DNA of 64,000 nt from Pannonibacter sp. XCT-53 (GCF_009915765.1 NZ_JAABLQ010000002.1:62001-126000), one strand, 5' to 3'. Numbered from the stretch's first letter, positions 1 through 8,872 are shown. The notes: generated by a model not told the origin, from the letters alone. Translations and numbers: made by a program.

Positions 1-2
1 CC

Positions 3-881
3 GAACCGTCCTTCCTGTTCGGCGTGGCGGGCGAGGAACTGTTTGCCCTGCGCGACACGTTCCGCAGCCGGCACGTGCGGCCCGACTTCACCAAGGTCTT
101 CCTCGACGGCGTGCCCGGCGCGCGCACCGCTGCCTTCCACGAACCCTACACGCCCGATGCGGTCTTCGGCTGCTGCTTCCGTGGCACGACGCTGGCGACC
201 GTACCGGAACTGGTGCGCTGGATCGGCCGCTGCGAGGACCTCGGCCTGTCGGTCAAGATCCACTGCGCGGGCGATGCGGCCGTGACCATGGCGCTGGATG
301 CGCTGGACGTGGTGCGCTCCTTCAACGGCCCGACGCGGCTGACGCATCACATCGCCCATGCCAGCTACATCCGGGACGCGGACATCCCCCGCTTCCGCGA
401 GCTGGGCATGGGAGCCGACCTGTCGCCCTTCATCTGGTTCCCGACCGCCTTCCTCGAGGGCCACAAGCAGACCATGGGCGTCGAACGCGCCACCCGCTTC
501 TGGCCCAACCGCGACCTGCTCGATGCCGGTGCCCTGATGGCCGGCGGCAGCGACTGGCCGGTGATCCCGAACCCGAACCCCTGGACCGGCATCGAGGGGC
601 TGGTGACGCGCCAGAACCCGCATGGCGATTTCCCGGGCGAGAGCCTGTGGCCGGAACAGGCGCTCGATATCGCCACCGTGCTCGAGATCTTCACCATCAA
701 CTCGGCCCGCATGATGGGTCTGGGCGATGTGGTCGGCTCGCTGGAGATCGGCAAGTCCGCCGACATCATCGTCCTCGACCAGGACGTGCTGACCTGCCCG
801 GCCGGTGCGATCGGCAAGACCCGGGTGCTGCAGACCTGGTTCGAGGGGCGGCTGGTGCATGGCGCGGAGGGACTGGCATGA
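3..881 (+). CDS. amidohydrolase family 3 protein (YtcJ-like), 3' part only
   Basis: The reading frame is open from the first bases of the window, so the gene begins upstream; 292 C-terminal residues are present. The fragment has the metal-dependent hydrolase features of the YtcJ/COG1574 amidohydrolases: the HHIAHASYI stretch (histidine ligands) and a late GGSDWPV motif carrying the catalytic/metal aspartate. It ends with the usual small beta-sandwich part (ADIIVLDQDVLTCPA), where such enzymes keep the second half of their composite domain. Members hydrolyse amide or related bonds of small cytosolic substrates, and the substrate cannot be told from sequence. Its stop codon overlaps the start of the CobW-type gene (ATGA), and an ABC importer follows, so the operon probably imports and cleaves a nitrogenous compound. 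Confidence 0.85.
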   Translation, partial: EPSFLFGVAGEELFALRDTFRSRHVRPDFTKVFLDGVPGARTAAFHEPYTPDAVFGCCFRGTTLATVPELVRWIGRCEDLGLSVKIHCAGDAAVTMALDALDVVRSFNGPTRLTHHIAHASYIRDADIPRFRELGMGADLSPFIWFPTAFLEGHKQTMGVERATRFWPNRDLLDAGALMAGGSDWPVIPNPNPWTGIEGLVTRQNPHGDFPGESLWPEQALDIATVLEIFTINSARMMGLGDVVGSLEIGKSADIIVLDQDVLTCPAGAIGKTRVLQTWFEGRLVHGAEGLA

Positions 882-2020
882 CCGGTGCCACGCCTCTTCC
901 CCTCACGGTCCTGACCGGCTTTCTCGGGGCCGGCAAGACGACGCTCCTCAACCGGCTGCTGCGCCAGCCGGCGCTGGACGGCACGCTGGCGATCATCAAC
1001 GAATTCGGTGCCATCGGCCTTGACCACCTGCTGGTGGAGACGAGCGAGGAGCGTTTCGCCCTGCTCGACAACGGCTGCATCTGCTGCACCGTGCGGGATG
1101 ATCTCGTCACCACCCTGACCGAAATCCTCGCCCGGCGCGACACGGGCGAGCTGGCGTCCGTCAGCCGCATCCTGATCGAGACCACGGGTCTCGCCGATCC
1201 GGTGCCCGTGCTGCATACGCTGCTGGTTGCCCCCGCGCTGTCGGGCCGGCTGGCGGTGGAGGGGGTCGTGACCGCCGTTGACGCCGTCAACGGCCTTGCC
1301 ACCCTCAACGCCCATCCGGAAGCCGTGAAACAGGTGGGCCTTGCCGAGCGCATCGTCATCACCAAGACGGACCTGGCGAGCGACGCCGAGCTGGAGCGTC
1401 TGCGCATTGCGCTGGGCCTCATCAACCCGGCCGCGCGGGTGCTGGAAGCCGACATGGGGCATGTCGCGGCCGCGCGTCTCCTCGGCACGGGTTTCGATCC
1501 GGATGCGCTCGGCCGGGCTGCAGCCGACTGGTTCGCGTCCGCCACAGCGCCGGCCGGCTTCGTCTGCAGCGATCCGCAGGCAAGCGACCCGGGCCACGTG
1601 CATGGCCCCGGCTGCGGCCATCATCTCCCGGCTGCCGTTGCCGGCGGCGGACATGCCGGCATCGAGACCCATGCCTTCGTCATCGACCAGCCGTTGTCGT
1701 CGCCCGCCTTCTCCCGCTGGCTGGAGTATCTGACCCTGCTCAAGGGCGAGAGCCTGTTGCGGATGAAGGGGCTCGTCGAACTGGACGACGACCGCGACCG
1801 TCCGCTGCTGGTGCAGGGCGTGCAGCATGTGCTGCATCCGCCCGTCCGCCTTCCGGCCTGGCCGGACCAGACCCGAGGCACCCGCCTCGTCTTCATCGTG
1901 CGCGGCATTCCGCGCGATGTGATCGAGCGAACCCTGGCCCGGTTCGCCGACGTGGATGCGGCCGCCATCAAGAACCCGGCAAGGGACGTGATGGCCGCAT
2001 CGGGGAACATGGCCGCCTGA
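878..2020 (+). CDS. CobW/COG0523-family GTP-binding protein (putative metallochaperone)
   Basis: This is a 380-residue G3E-family GTPase. The P-loop GFLGAGKTT is at residues 14-22 and the family's metal-binding motif CICC is at 67-70. A TKTD motif replaces the usual NKxD guanine-recognition motif. A histidine/cysteine-rich stretch (DPGHVHGPGCGHH) near residue 235 precedes the CobW C-terminal domain. COG0523 proteins insert or traffic metals such as Zn or Co, often for a neighbouring metalloenzyme. The amidohydrolase just upstream is a likely client; that is inference. I chose the ATG that overlaps the upstream stop (ATGA), with GGAGGG seven bases before it. A longer frame extends upstream but lies inside the amidohydrolase gene. 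I see no zinc-regulator site in front, because the gene sits inside the operon. Confidence 0.9.
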   Translation: MTGATPLPLTVLTGFLGAGKTTLLNRLLRQPALDGTLAIINEFGAIGLDHLLVETSEERFALLDNGCICCTVRDDLVTTLTEILARRDTGELASVSRILIETTGLADPVPVLHTLLVAPALSGRLAVEGVVTAVDAVNGLATLNAHPEAVKQVGLAERIVITKTDLASDAELERLRIALGLINPAARVLEADMGHVAAARLLGTGFDPDALGRAAADWFASATAPAGFVCSDPQASDPGHVHGPGCGHHLPAAVAGGGHAGIETHAFVIDQPLSSPAFSRWLEYLTLLKGESLLRMKGLVELDDDRDRPLLVQGVQHVLHPPVRLPAWPDQTRGTRLVFIVRGIPRDVIERTLARFADVDAAAIKNPARDVMAASGNMAA

Positions 2021-2070
2021 ACTGCTGTTTCTGGATCAACCGCGATCAACGCGATTGGGAGGGTTATCAC

Positions 2071-3258
2071 ATGAAGTCCATTTCGATGCTTCTGGGCGGC
2101 GTCGCCCTTGCCGGCCTCGCCGGCCTGTCCGCAACGACCGCTGCAGAGGCGGCCGGTCCCACCTGCAAGGACGGGGTGATCCGTCTGGGCGCCGTCTCCA
2201 CAATCACCGGCCCGGCCGACTTCAGCGAGGTTCCCGAGGCTGCCGCGGCCGTCTTCGACGCGGTCAATGCCAAGGGCGGTCTCAACGGCTGCAAGATCGA
2301 GTACACGATCTCCGACGACAAGGCCGACCCGGCCGTGGCGGCCCAGGCCGCGCGCGATCTCATCGACAACAAGGAAGTGGTGGCCCTGGTCGGCTCGGGC
2401 AGCCTGCTCGACTGCGCCGTCAACGCCACCACCTACAAGCGCAAGGGCGTCCTGTCGGTGCAGGGCCTTGGCGTCGACGCCGCCTGCTTCAACGCCCCGT
2501 CGGTCGCCCCGGTCAACGTCGGGCCCTACACGCTGTCGACGGCGATGGCCTATTACGCCACCAACCAGCTCAAGGCCGAAAAGGTCTGCGCCTTCTTCAT
2601 CATCATCGGCGGCACCCAGGAAGCCTACAAGGGCGCCATCGAGACCTGGGAAAAGATCACGGGCAAGAAGATCCACCTGCTCGACATGACCCTGCCGTTC
2701 CAGGGGGATCTCACGCCCTATGTCATCAAGGCGCGCGATGCGGGCTGCGATGCGGTGATCCAGAACGCGGTCGAGCCGGGCGTGGTGCAGTGGGTGAAAA
2801 CCGCGGACGCGCAGAAGATCACCGGCATCAACTGGCTGTTCCTGGCCCCGGGCTACACCCAGGAAGTCGCCAGGGCGCTGGCCGACAGCACCCAGCCGGT
2901 CTATGTCGGCACCGAGTGGGAGCCCTTCACGGAAACCGGATCTGCGGCCAACAAGGACTGGATCGCCACCATGACGGCGGCCGGCAAGCCGCTGACCGCC
3001 TTCTCCCAGGGCGGCTATCTCGCCGCCACGGTGATGCTGGATGTCCTCTCCGGCATCAACGGCGAGGTGACCCGCGAGAGCGTGACCGAGGCCCTGCTGA
3101 CGATGCAGCCGAAGTCCTATGACCTCGCCGGCACGCCCTACGTCTTCGGCGAGGGCGATCGTCATGCCCCGATGCAGGCGACCAAGGTGATGAAGCTCGA
3201 GAAGGGCACCTGGACCGTCGAGACGCCGGAGTGGGTCGTTCTCCCGTCCGCCAACTGA
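2071..3258 (+). CDS. ABC transporter substrate-binding protein, branched-chain amino acid type
   Basis: This 395-residue periplasmic binding protein is of the Leu/Ile/Val (Peripla_BP_6) class. A signal peptide covers about residues 1-27, ending at an AEA cleavage site. The mature part begins CKDGVIRLGAVSTITGPAD, the typical first strand and ligand loop, and the length is normal for the class. A strong GGGAGG ribosome site precedes the ATG. LivH, a fused LivM-LivG and LivF follow, so it delivers substrate to that importer. The class binds branched-chain amino acids, amides, urea or aromatic acids. The amidohydrolase and metallochaperone in the same operon argue for an amide or similar ligand rather than leucine, but this is inference. 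Confidence 0.93.
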   Translation: MKSISMLLGGVALAGLAGLSATTAAEAAGPTCKDGVIRLGAVSTITGPADFSEVPEAAAAVFDAVNAKGGLNGCKIEYTISDDKADPAVAAQAARDLIDNKEVVALVGSGSLLDCAVNATTYKRKGVLSVQGLGVDAACFNAPSVAPVNVGPYTLSTAMAYYATNQLKAEKVCAFFIIIGGTQEAYKGAIETWEKITGKKIHLLDMTLPFQGDLTPYVIKARDAGCDAVIQNAVEPGVVQWVKTADAQKITGINWLFLAPGYTQEVARALADSTQPVYVGTEWEPFTETGSAANKDWIATMTAAGKPLTAFSQGGYLAATVMLDVLSGINGEVTRESVTEALLTMQPKSYDLAGTPYVFGEGDRHAPMQATKVMKLEKGTWTVETPEWVVLPSAN

Positions 3259-3315
3259 CCGACACCGGTGGCACGGCGTCCGCCGTGCCACCGTCCTGCA
3301 GCGGGAACACCTGCC

Positions 3316-4185
3316 ATGAATGCGCTTCTCACCTCGGCCGTGGCCGGGCTGACTGCCGCCGGCGCCTATGCGCTGCTCGGGGTCTGCGCGGTCTTCACCT
3401 ACCGCCTTGTCGCCGTGGTCAACTTCACCGGCGCGGCCATCGGCACCGCCGGCACCTTTTCCATGATCGGCTTCATCTCCCTCGGCGTGCCGCTGTGGCC
3501 GGCCGTGGTGCTCGGCATTCTCGTCGGCACGCTGGCCGGCGCGCTCATCGGCCTCGTCATGACGCAGTGGTTCTCGGAAGCCACCGCGACCACCAAGGCG
3601 GCGGTCACGGCGGCGCTGCTGGTCGGCCTGGTCGCGCTGGGGCTGCGCCTTACTGGTGGCCAGAGCCCGCAGGAGTTTCCGACCCTGTTCCCCGGCTCCG
3701 CCTTCCGTCTCGCGGGGGTCGAGGTGACGGTGGCCTCTGTCCTCACCGTCGTGCTGGCGCTGGTGTTCACCCTGCTTGCCGACGCCTTCCTCAACCGCAC
3801 CCGCACGGGCCTGCACCTGCGCGCCTTGTCGGAACGGCCCATGGCCGCCGAACTGCTGGGCGTGCGCGTGCGCATCCTCGCCCTGCTGGTCTGGGCGGTG
3901 ACGGGGGCCTTCACGACCTTCGCGCTGATGATCATCGCGCCGCAGCGCTCGCCCGACTTCATGTCGCTGTCGCTGCTGGTGGTTCCCGCCCTTGCGGCGG
4001 CGCTGGTGGGCGCGTTCCGCTCCTTCCCGCTGGCGCTGGCCGGCGGCCTCACGATCGGCATCGTCGAAGGCATGAGCAGTGCCATCGACGGCATCAGCCA
4101 GTACCGGGGCATCCTGCCCTTCTTCGTCATCCTGGCCGTTCTTCTGTGGTCGCAACGTGGAGCCCGCTGGGATGAAGCGCGCTGA
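3316..4185 (+). CDS. branched-chain amino acid-type ABC transporter permease, LivH family
   Basis: This 289-residue inner-membrane protein has about eight hydrophobic helices and begins MNALLTSAVAGLTAAGAY. It shows the LivH-type stretch VNFTGAAIGTAGTF and the cytoplasmic coupling segment LRALSERPMAAELLGV, which resembles the LRAxSxNPxxAxLxGI loop of this family. I chose the ATG at 3316. A GTG further upstream in frame is possible but adds a non-hydrophobic, arginine-rich leader. The 3' end overlaps the next gene by 14 bp. With the downstream LivM-like half it should form the heteromeric channel of the importer. Confidence 0.92.
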   Translation: MNALLTSAVAGLTAAGAYALLGVCAVFTYRLVAVVNFTGAAIGTAGTFSMIGFISLGVPLWPAVVLGILVGTLAGALIGLVMTQWFSEATATTKAAVTAALLVGLVALGLRLTGGQSPQEFPTLFPGSAFRLAGVEVTVASVLTVVLALVFTLLADAFLNRTRTGLHLRALSERPMAAELLGVRVRILALLVWAVTGAFTTFALMIIAPQRSPDFMSLSLLVVPALAAALVGAFRSFPLALAGGLTIGIVEGMSSAIDGISQYRGILPFFVILAVLLWSQRGARWDEAR

Positions 4186-5908
4186 TCTTACCTCCTGTCT
4201 CGCCCTTGTCGTCGTCACCGCCGTGGCGGGCCTTGCGGTCTACGGGCTGCTGCCGGCCTACTGGGTGTTCCTCGCCACTGCCGTCGTCATCACGGCGATC
4301 TCGCTGCAGGGCCTCGGTCTGGTGACGGGCCGCGCGGGCATGATCGCCCTGTGCCAGATGTCCTTTGCCGGGGTCGGCGCCTGGACCGTCGGCTGGCTCA
4401 ATGTCATTGAGGCTCCGGGCGGCCTGCCGGTCTGGGTCGTGCTTGGCGGTCTGGCGGCCGTGCCGTTTGGCGTCGCCATCGGCCTGCCGGCCCTGCGCCT
4501 GCGCGGCATCAACCTCGCCATCGTGACGCTGGCCTTTGCGGCGGCCTTCGACGTGATCCTGGCGACGATCACCTTCCCCGGACAGACCAGCTTCCTGTCG
4601 GTTGCCCGGCCGGACCTGTTCGACAGCGACGAGGGCTATTTTGTCTTCGCGCTGCTGTTCTATCTGGCGGTCGCGCTCGGCCTCTCGGTGCTGTCGCGGT
4701 CCCGGCTCGGCAGCGCCTTCCTCGCCATCCGTCACTCCGAGCGGGCCGCGGCGGCGCTCGGCGTGTCGATCCCGCTGACCAAGCTGTCGGCCTTTGCCAT
4801 CTCGGCCTTCATCGCGGGCCTGTCCGGGGGGCTTCTGGCGGGCTATCTCGGCACGCTCGTCTCCGAAAACTTCTCGATGATGCAGTCGCTGGCGCTGTTT
4901 GCGGTCGCCACCATGGCCGGGGCCCAGCTCGCCGAGGGGGCGATCATCGGCGGCATGCTGGTGACGCTCTTCCCCGAGCTGCTGCGCCGCCTTGGCCTGC
5001 CGCAGGATGTCGGCAACGTGCTCTTTGCCCTCGGCGCCGTCCAGGCGCTGGCCAGCGGCGAGACCATGGCCGAGACCTTGCGGCGCAATCTCGCGAGCCT
5101 GACCGTAAAGCTGGGACTGCCGCGCTTTGCTCCCTCGGCACCCGTCGGCACCGTGCTGCCGCCGCCCCGGAACCGGCGTGATCCGGCGGCCGCCGGGCCA
5201 ACGCTGGTCATCGACCGGCTCGGCGTGCGCTACGGGCAGGTCGTCGCGCTGTCGAATGTCAGCCTGAGCGTGCCGGCCGGAACCGTCGTCGGGCTGATCG
5301 GTCCCAACGGCGCCGGCAAGTCGACCTTCATCGACGCGGTCACCGGGTTCCTCCCGGCCTACGAGGGGTCGGTGCGGCTGGAAGGCCGGCCACTCGAAGG
5401 GCTGCCGGCCCATGAGCGCGCGCGCCTCGGCGTCCGCCGCACCTGGCAGACCACCCGCATTCCGCCCGATCTCTCGGTGGGGGCCTATCTCGACCTCGCC
5501 GCTCCCGGTCTGAGCCCCGAGGAAAGCGCCGCCGTGCTCACCTGGATCGGCTGTCCGTCGCCTGACACCCTGGTGCAGGCGGTGGATGCCGGCACCCGGC
5601 GGCTGCTGGACGTGGCCGGGGTTGTTGCCGCGCGGCCGGCGGTGGTGCTGCTCGACGAGCCGGCGGCCGGCCAGTCCTATGACCAGGCGCTGCGGCTTGC
5701 CCGGCGCATTGCCGAGATCCCGAGGCTGTTCGGCTCGTCCGTGCTTCTGGTGGAACATGACATGGATCTGGTGCGCGGCGCCTGCTCGCAGATCACGGTC
5801 TGCGACTTCGGCCAGGTCATTGCCTCCGGGCCGCCGATGCGCGTGCTGGAGGAACCCGTGGTGAAGAAGGCCTATCTCGGCATAGCGCTGGAGGAGGATG
5901 CGGCATGA
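4172..5908 (+). CDS. fused LivM-type permease and LivG-type ATPase
   Basis: One 578-residue protein joins two subunits that are usually separate. Residues 1 to about 320 are a LivM-like membrane domain with many helices and the RGINLAIVTLAFA segment. After a proline/arginine linker (about 325-345) comes a LivG-like nucleotide-binding domain. The ATPase half has the Walker A GPNGAGKST, the Q-loop RRTWQTTRI, the Walker B VVLLDEPAAG and the H-loop LLVEHDMD. The ABC signature expected as LSYGQ reads VDAGT, and the stretch between Q-loop and signature is short. That half may therefore hydrolyse ATP poorly or depend on LivF for the competent site. The ATG at 4172 overlaps the livH end and fits the N-terminus of LivM proteins; the 3' end overlaps livF by 4 bp. 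Confidence 0.9.
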   Translation: MKRADLTSCLALVVVTAVAGLAVYGLLPAYWVFLATAVVITAISLQGLGLVTGRAGMIALCQMSFAGVGAWTVGWLNVIEAPGGLPVWVVLGGLAAVPFGVAIGLPALRLRGINLAIVTLAFAAAFDVILATITFPGQTSFLSVARPDLFDSDEGYFVFALLFYLAVALGLSVLSRSRLGSAFLAIRHSERAAAALGVSIPLTKLSAFAISAFIAGLSGGLLAGYLGTLVSENFSMMQSLALFAVATMAGAQLAEGAIIGGMLVTLFPELLRRLGLPQDVGNVLFALGAVQALASGETMAETLRRNLASLTVKLGLPRFAPSAPVGTVLPPPRNRRDPAAAGPTLVIDRLGVRYGQVVALSNVSLSVPAGTVVGLIGPNGAGKSTFIDAVTGFLPAYEGSVRLEGRPLEGLPAHERARLGVRRTWQTTRIPPDLSVGAYLDLAAPGLSPEESAAVLTWIGCPSPDTLVQAVDAGTRRLLDVAGVVAARPAVVLLDEPAAGQSYDQALRLARRIAEIPRLFGSSVLLVEHDMDLVRGACSQITVCDFGQVIASGPPMRVLEEPVVKKAYLGIALEEDAA

Positions 5909-6612
5909 CCAGAACACTTGATGTCTCCGGCCTCGTCATCAACCGGGCCGGTCTGCCTGTGGTGCGCGGGGTCAGCCTGTCGGCGCAGAAGGGGCAGATC
6001 AGCGTCCTGCTCGGCGCCAACGGGGCCGGCAAGACGACGCTGCTGGAGGGGCTCTCCGGGATCATCCCGACCAGCGGGGGCGACATTGCCCTCAACGGGC
6101 GGAGCGTCACCGCTGCCCGCGCCGGCGAGCGGGCCCGGGCGGGCCTGTCCCATGTCGAACAGGGGCGGACCGTGTTCCGCCAGCTGTCGACGGAGGAAAA
6201 CCTGCTTGTCGGCATGGCGCCGGGGGCCGATCTCGCCGATGCCTATGACCTCTTTCCCGAGTTGCTCAACCGGCGCGGTGTCCGGGCCGGGCTCCTGTCC
6301 GGCGGCGAGCAGCAGATGCTCGTCATTGCCCGTTCGCTGCTCACCCGGCCGGAGGTGATCCTCATCGACGAGATGTCGGCCGGCCTTGCGCCGGTGGTGG
6401 TGCAGCGGCTGATGGCGGCGGTGCGCCGGCTGGCGGATGCCGGTCTTGCCATCCTGCTGGTGGAACAGTTCGCGGCGCTGGCGCTCCGCATCGCCGATCA
6501 TGCCTATGTCATGCGCCGGGGCGAGCTGGTGCATGATGGCCCGCCGCAGCCGCTGCTCGCCGATCCCGACCGGTTGCATCACCTCTATCTCGGGGATGTG
6601 CAGGCGGCATGA
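5905..6612 (+). CDS. branched-chain amino acid-type ABC transporter ATP-binding protein, LivF family
   Basis: This 235-residue cytoplasmic ATPase is the second energising subunit of the importer. The Walker A GANGAGKTT is at residues 37-45, a complete signature LSGGEQQ lies near 131, the Walker B is VILIDEMSAG, and the H-loop region reads LLVEQF, with the glutamine usual in LivF. The start overlaps the previous stop (ATGA), showing translational coupling. Unlike the LivG half just upstream, all ATPase motifs are intact here. In a heterodimer this subunit would supply the signature for the site on the other half. Confidence 0.93.
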   Translation: MTRTLDVSGLVINRAGLPVVRGVSLSAQKGQISVLLGANGAGKTTLLEGLSGIIPTSGGDIALNGRSVTAARAGERARAGLSHVEQGRTVFRQLSTEENLLVGMAPGADLADAYDLFPELLNRRGVRAGLLSGGEQQMLVIARSLLTRPEVILIDEMSAGLAPVVVQRLMAAVRRLADAGLAILLVEQFAALALRIADHAYVMRRGELVHDGPPQPLLADPDRLHHLYLGDVQAA

Positions 6613-6668
6613 TGCGGAAATCCCGTCGTCGCGGTGGTCCAGCGTCACCGCGCCGCCGTAAGACGACC

Positions 6669-7646
6669 ATGAGCACAGCAAGCCCCCGTTCCGACATTGC
6701 CATCATCGGTGCCGGTATGGCCGGACTTGCCGCAGCGCGCCGCCTGCGGGCAAATGGCCATACCTGCCGTATCTTTGAAAAGAGCCGAGGCGTCGGCGGA
6801 CGCCTCGCCACCCGCCGTGCCGGCGACCTGCGGTTCGACCACGGCGCGCAGTTCTTCACCGCGCGCGGCAACGCCTTCCGCAAGGCGCTGGCGGAGTGGA
6901 CCGCCGAGGGCATCGTGGCCCCCTGGTTCGACGACACCCATGTCGGCGTGCCGGCCATCGGTGCACCGGTGCGGGCCATGGCCAACCGGTTCGAGGTGCA
7001 GCTCGAGACCCAGATCACGTCGCTGCAGTCGGTCGAGGGGGGCTGGCGTCTTGTCGATGCCCAGGGTCGTGTCCATGACGCCGGCCACGGGGCCTTTTCC
7101 GCCGTGATCCTCGCCCTGCCTGCGCCGCAGGTGCTGCCGCTCGCCGAAACCGCCGGCGTGCCGATGCCGGGCCTCGACGATGTGCGCTACGCGCCTTGCT
7201 GGACGCTGATGGCCGCCTTCGAGGAACCGCTGCCGGGTCCCGACCGCCATGCCTCTCCGGAGGGGGCCCTGTCCTGGCTGGCGCGCAACTCGGCCAAGCC
7301 CGGCCGCGATCCGTCGCCGGAAACCTGGGTCATCCACGCCTCTCCGGCCTGGAGCCGCGCCCATCTGGAACTGTCCCCGGACGAGGTGACGCCGCTGCTG
7401 TGGGATCTGGCGCGGACCGTTCTTGACACCGATGCCACACCCGGGTTCCTGGCGGCGCACCGCTGGCGTTACGCCCGGGTCGAACAGACCGCGCCCAAAC
7501 CCTTCCTCTGGAACGCCGATGCGCGCATCGGAGCCTGCGGCGACTGGGGGCTGGGCCCGCGCGTCGAAGCGGCTTTCGACAGCGGCGATGGCCTGGGCAT
7601 GATTGTCGCCAGCAGCCTGTCGCGGGCGTCCAGCGCCGCGGAGTGA
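6669..7646 (+). CDS. NAD(P)/FAD-dependent oxidoreductase (renalase-like, COG3380)
   Basis: A flavoprotein of about 325 residues. The FAD-binding dinucleotide fold IAIIGAGMAGLAAARRL starts near residue 10. It is followed by FEKSRGVGGRLATRR and the DHGAQFFTAR segment, both marks of this renalase-like amine-oxidase family. Its reaction in bacteria is not well defined; renalase itself oxidises abnormal NAD(P)H isomers. I prefer the ATG at 6669. An earlier ATG at 6609, overlapping the livF stop, would add 20 very basic residues and cannot be excluded. It is the last gene of the operon, and its link to the transporter substrate is unknown. Confidence 0.85.
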   Translation: MSTASPRSDIAIIGAGMAGLAAARRLRANGHTCRIFEKSRGVGGRLATRRAGDLRFDHGAQFFTARGNAFRKALAEWTAEGIVAPWFDDTHVGVPAIGAPVRAMANRFEVQLETQITSLQSVEGGWRLVDAQGRVHDAGHGAFSAVILALPAPQVLPLAETAGVPMPGLDDVRYAPCWTLMAAFEEPLPGPDRHASPEGALSWLARNSAKPGRDPSPETWVIHASPAWSRAHLELSPDEVTPLLWDLARTVLDTDATPGFLAAHRWRYARVEQTAPKPFLWNADARIGACGDWGLGPRVEAAFDSGDGLGMIVASSLSRASSAAE

Positions 7647-7782
7647 TCCGCAGCGCTTGCCATGCCCATGGCCGCCGGACACGGGCTTGCGGCAGCGTGC
7701 CCCCGCATTTCCTGCCTTGTCGTTTCCAGCCTTCTCGTCTTCAGGCCTGTCATCTGGCGCCATGCGATCGGGCGCCCTTGTG

Positions 7783-8580
7783 TCAGGCGTCCGGGGCCGG
7801 GCCGATCAGCACTTTCGTGCCGCGCGCCTGCAGCAGCCTGTTCAGGGCCGGCGGGATCGGCGCGTCGCAGACGACGTGGCTGACATCGCTGATGTGGCCC
7901 CCGCGCACATGGGCGGCGCGGCCGAACTTGCTGTGGTCGAGCACCAGCAGCGACTGGCGGCAATTGGCGAGGATCGCCTGCCGGGCGGCCACTTCCTCCT
8001 CGTGGAAGTCGAGCAGCGTGCCGTCCTCGTCGACGCCGGCCACACCGAAGATTCCGAAGTCGACCTTGTAGCTGGCAAAGAACTCCTGCGTGCCCGCTCC
8101 CAGGATGTCCCGGTCGCCGGAGCGCAGCCGGCCGCCGGCAATCGTCACGTCGACGCTGGGGTTTTCCGATGCGGTGAAGGCCACGTTCAGGTTGTTGGTG
8201 AAGACCTTCAGCCCGCTGTGGCGGATCAGGGCCTGCATCACGATTTCCGGCGTCGTGCCGATGGAAAAGGCAAGCGAGGCGCCTTCGGGGATCAGCGAGG
8301 CCACATGGCCGGCGATGATGCGCTTGGCGGGCAGGTTGAGGATGCGGCGGGTGCTGTAGTGGACATTGCCGGTCGGTGCGGGCGGCTCGACGCCGCCATG
8401 GGTCCGGCGGAGGATGCCCAGTTCGCACAGGCGGTTCACATCCCGCCGGATGGTCTGGGTGGTCACATCAAAGCGCTCGGCCAGGCTCTCCACCGACATG
8501 AAGCCGTTGGCCTGAACCAGATCGGTGATCTCCGCCTGGCGCTCCGTGATGTCCCCTTGCTCGAGCAACAGCATCATCAT
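7783..8580 (-). CDS. DeoR/GlpR-family transcriptional regulator
   Basis: A 265-residue repressor. An N-terminal winged helix-turn-helix (SVESLAERFDVTTQTIRRDVNRLCELGILRRTHGG, about residues 28-63, quoted in full only as a family hallmark here by position and key residues TTQTIRRD) is followed by the DeoR sensor domain with the sugar-phosphate-binding features GTTPE, NNLN and GVAGVDEDG. Such proteins respond to phosphorylated sugars or polyols. It starts with three consecutive ATG codons; the AGGA just upstream would suit the third (8574) best. It is divergent from the binding-protein gene at 9133, and two TTCATATGAA-type palindromes in the shared region may be its operators. No sugar-catabolic gene is adjacent, so its target is unclear. 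Confidence 0.9.
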   Translation of the reverse strand: MMMLLLEQGDITERQAEITDLVQANGFMSVESLAERFDVTTQTIRRDVNRLCELGILRRTHGGVEPPAPTGNVHYSTRRILNLPAKRIIAGHVASLIPEGASLAFSIGTTPEIVMQALIRHSGLKVFTNNLNVAFTASENPSVDVTIAGGRLRSGDRDILGAGTQEFFASYKVDFGIFGVAGVDEDGTLLDFHEEEVAARQAILANCRQSLLVLDHSKFGRAAHVRGGHISDVSHVVCDAPIPPALNRLLQARGTKVLIGPAPDA

Positions 8581-8680
8581 TCCTGATCGCCGCGTCTTCC
8601 GTCTGCAGCGGTCGCGAAGCCACCCTGTCGGTGGGCCGGCGACTCGCTTGATCCTGCCAGTGTGGAGACGGACTTAATCG

Positions 8681-8714
8681 GCTCATATGAAACTATGGCG
8701 ACGTTCATATGAAC
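8681..8714. promoter_or_regulatory. paired TCATATGA palindromes, probable repressor operators
   Basis: Two related palindromes lie about 22 bp apart centre to centre: CTCATATGAA (from 8682) and the perfect 12-bp GTTCATATGAAC (8703-8714). Spacing of two helical turns suits a dimer-of-dimers repressor. They lie 100-135 bp upstream of the DeoR-type gene, so autoregulation is the simplest reading. The sequence is visible; the assignment is inference. Confidence 0.5.
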
Positions 8715-8856
8715 ATAAAATGACGGCCGTTGCCATGTCCGTTTCCGCCCCGCCAAGGCGCGGACTGTTCCTTAAGCGACATCGGATGCCGCAAAACTGG
8801 ACGCGGCTGCGTAAACAATCACCTTGACCGGAAGGGCAAGCTTTCCCTACGTTTTT

Positions 8857-8872
8857 TTGACCATTTGGTCAG
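8857..8872 (+). promoter_or_regulatory. RutR-like operator (TTGACCA-NN-TGGTCA)
   Basis: The 16-mer TTGACCATTTGGTCAG matches the known RutR consensus TTGACCA-N2-TGGTCAA at 13 of 14 defined positions. RutR is the uracil/thymine-responsive TetR-family regulator of pyrimidine catabolism. The site lies 260 bp upstream of the NMT1-type binding-protein gene. A weaker match precedes preT. No rutR gene is in the window. Confidence 0.7.

Noticed and set aside
1621..4218. 865-codon minus-strand open frame, and many similar long antisense frames
   Set aside because: It lies opposite clear plus-strand genes (CobW type, binding protein, LivH), and its translation is Arg/Gly/His-rich without domains. High GC makes such shadow frames common.
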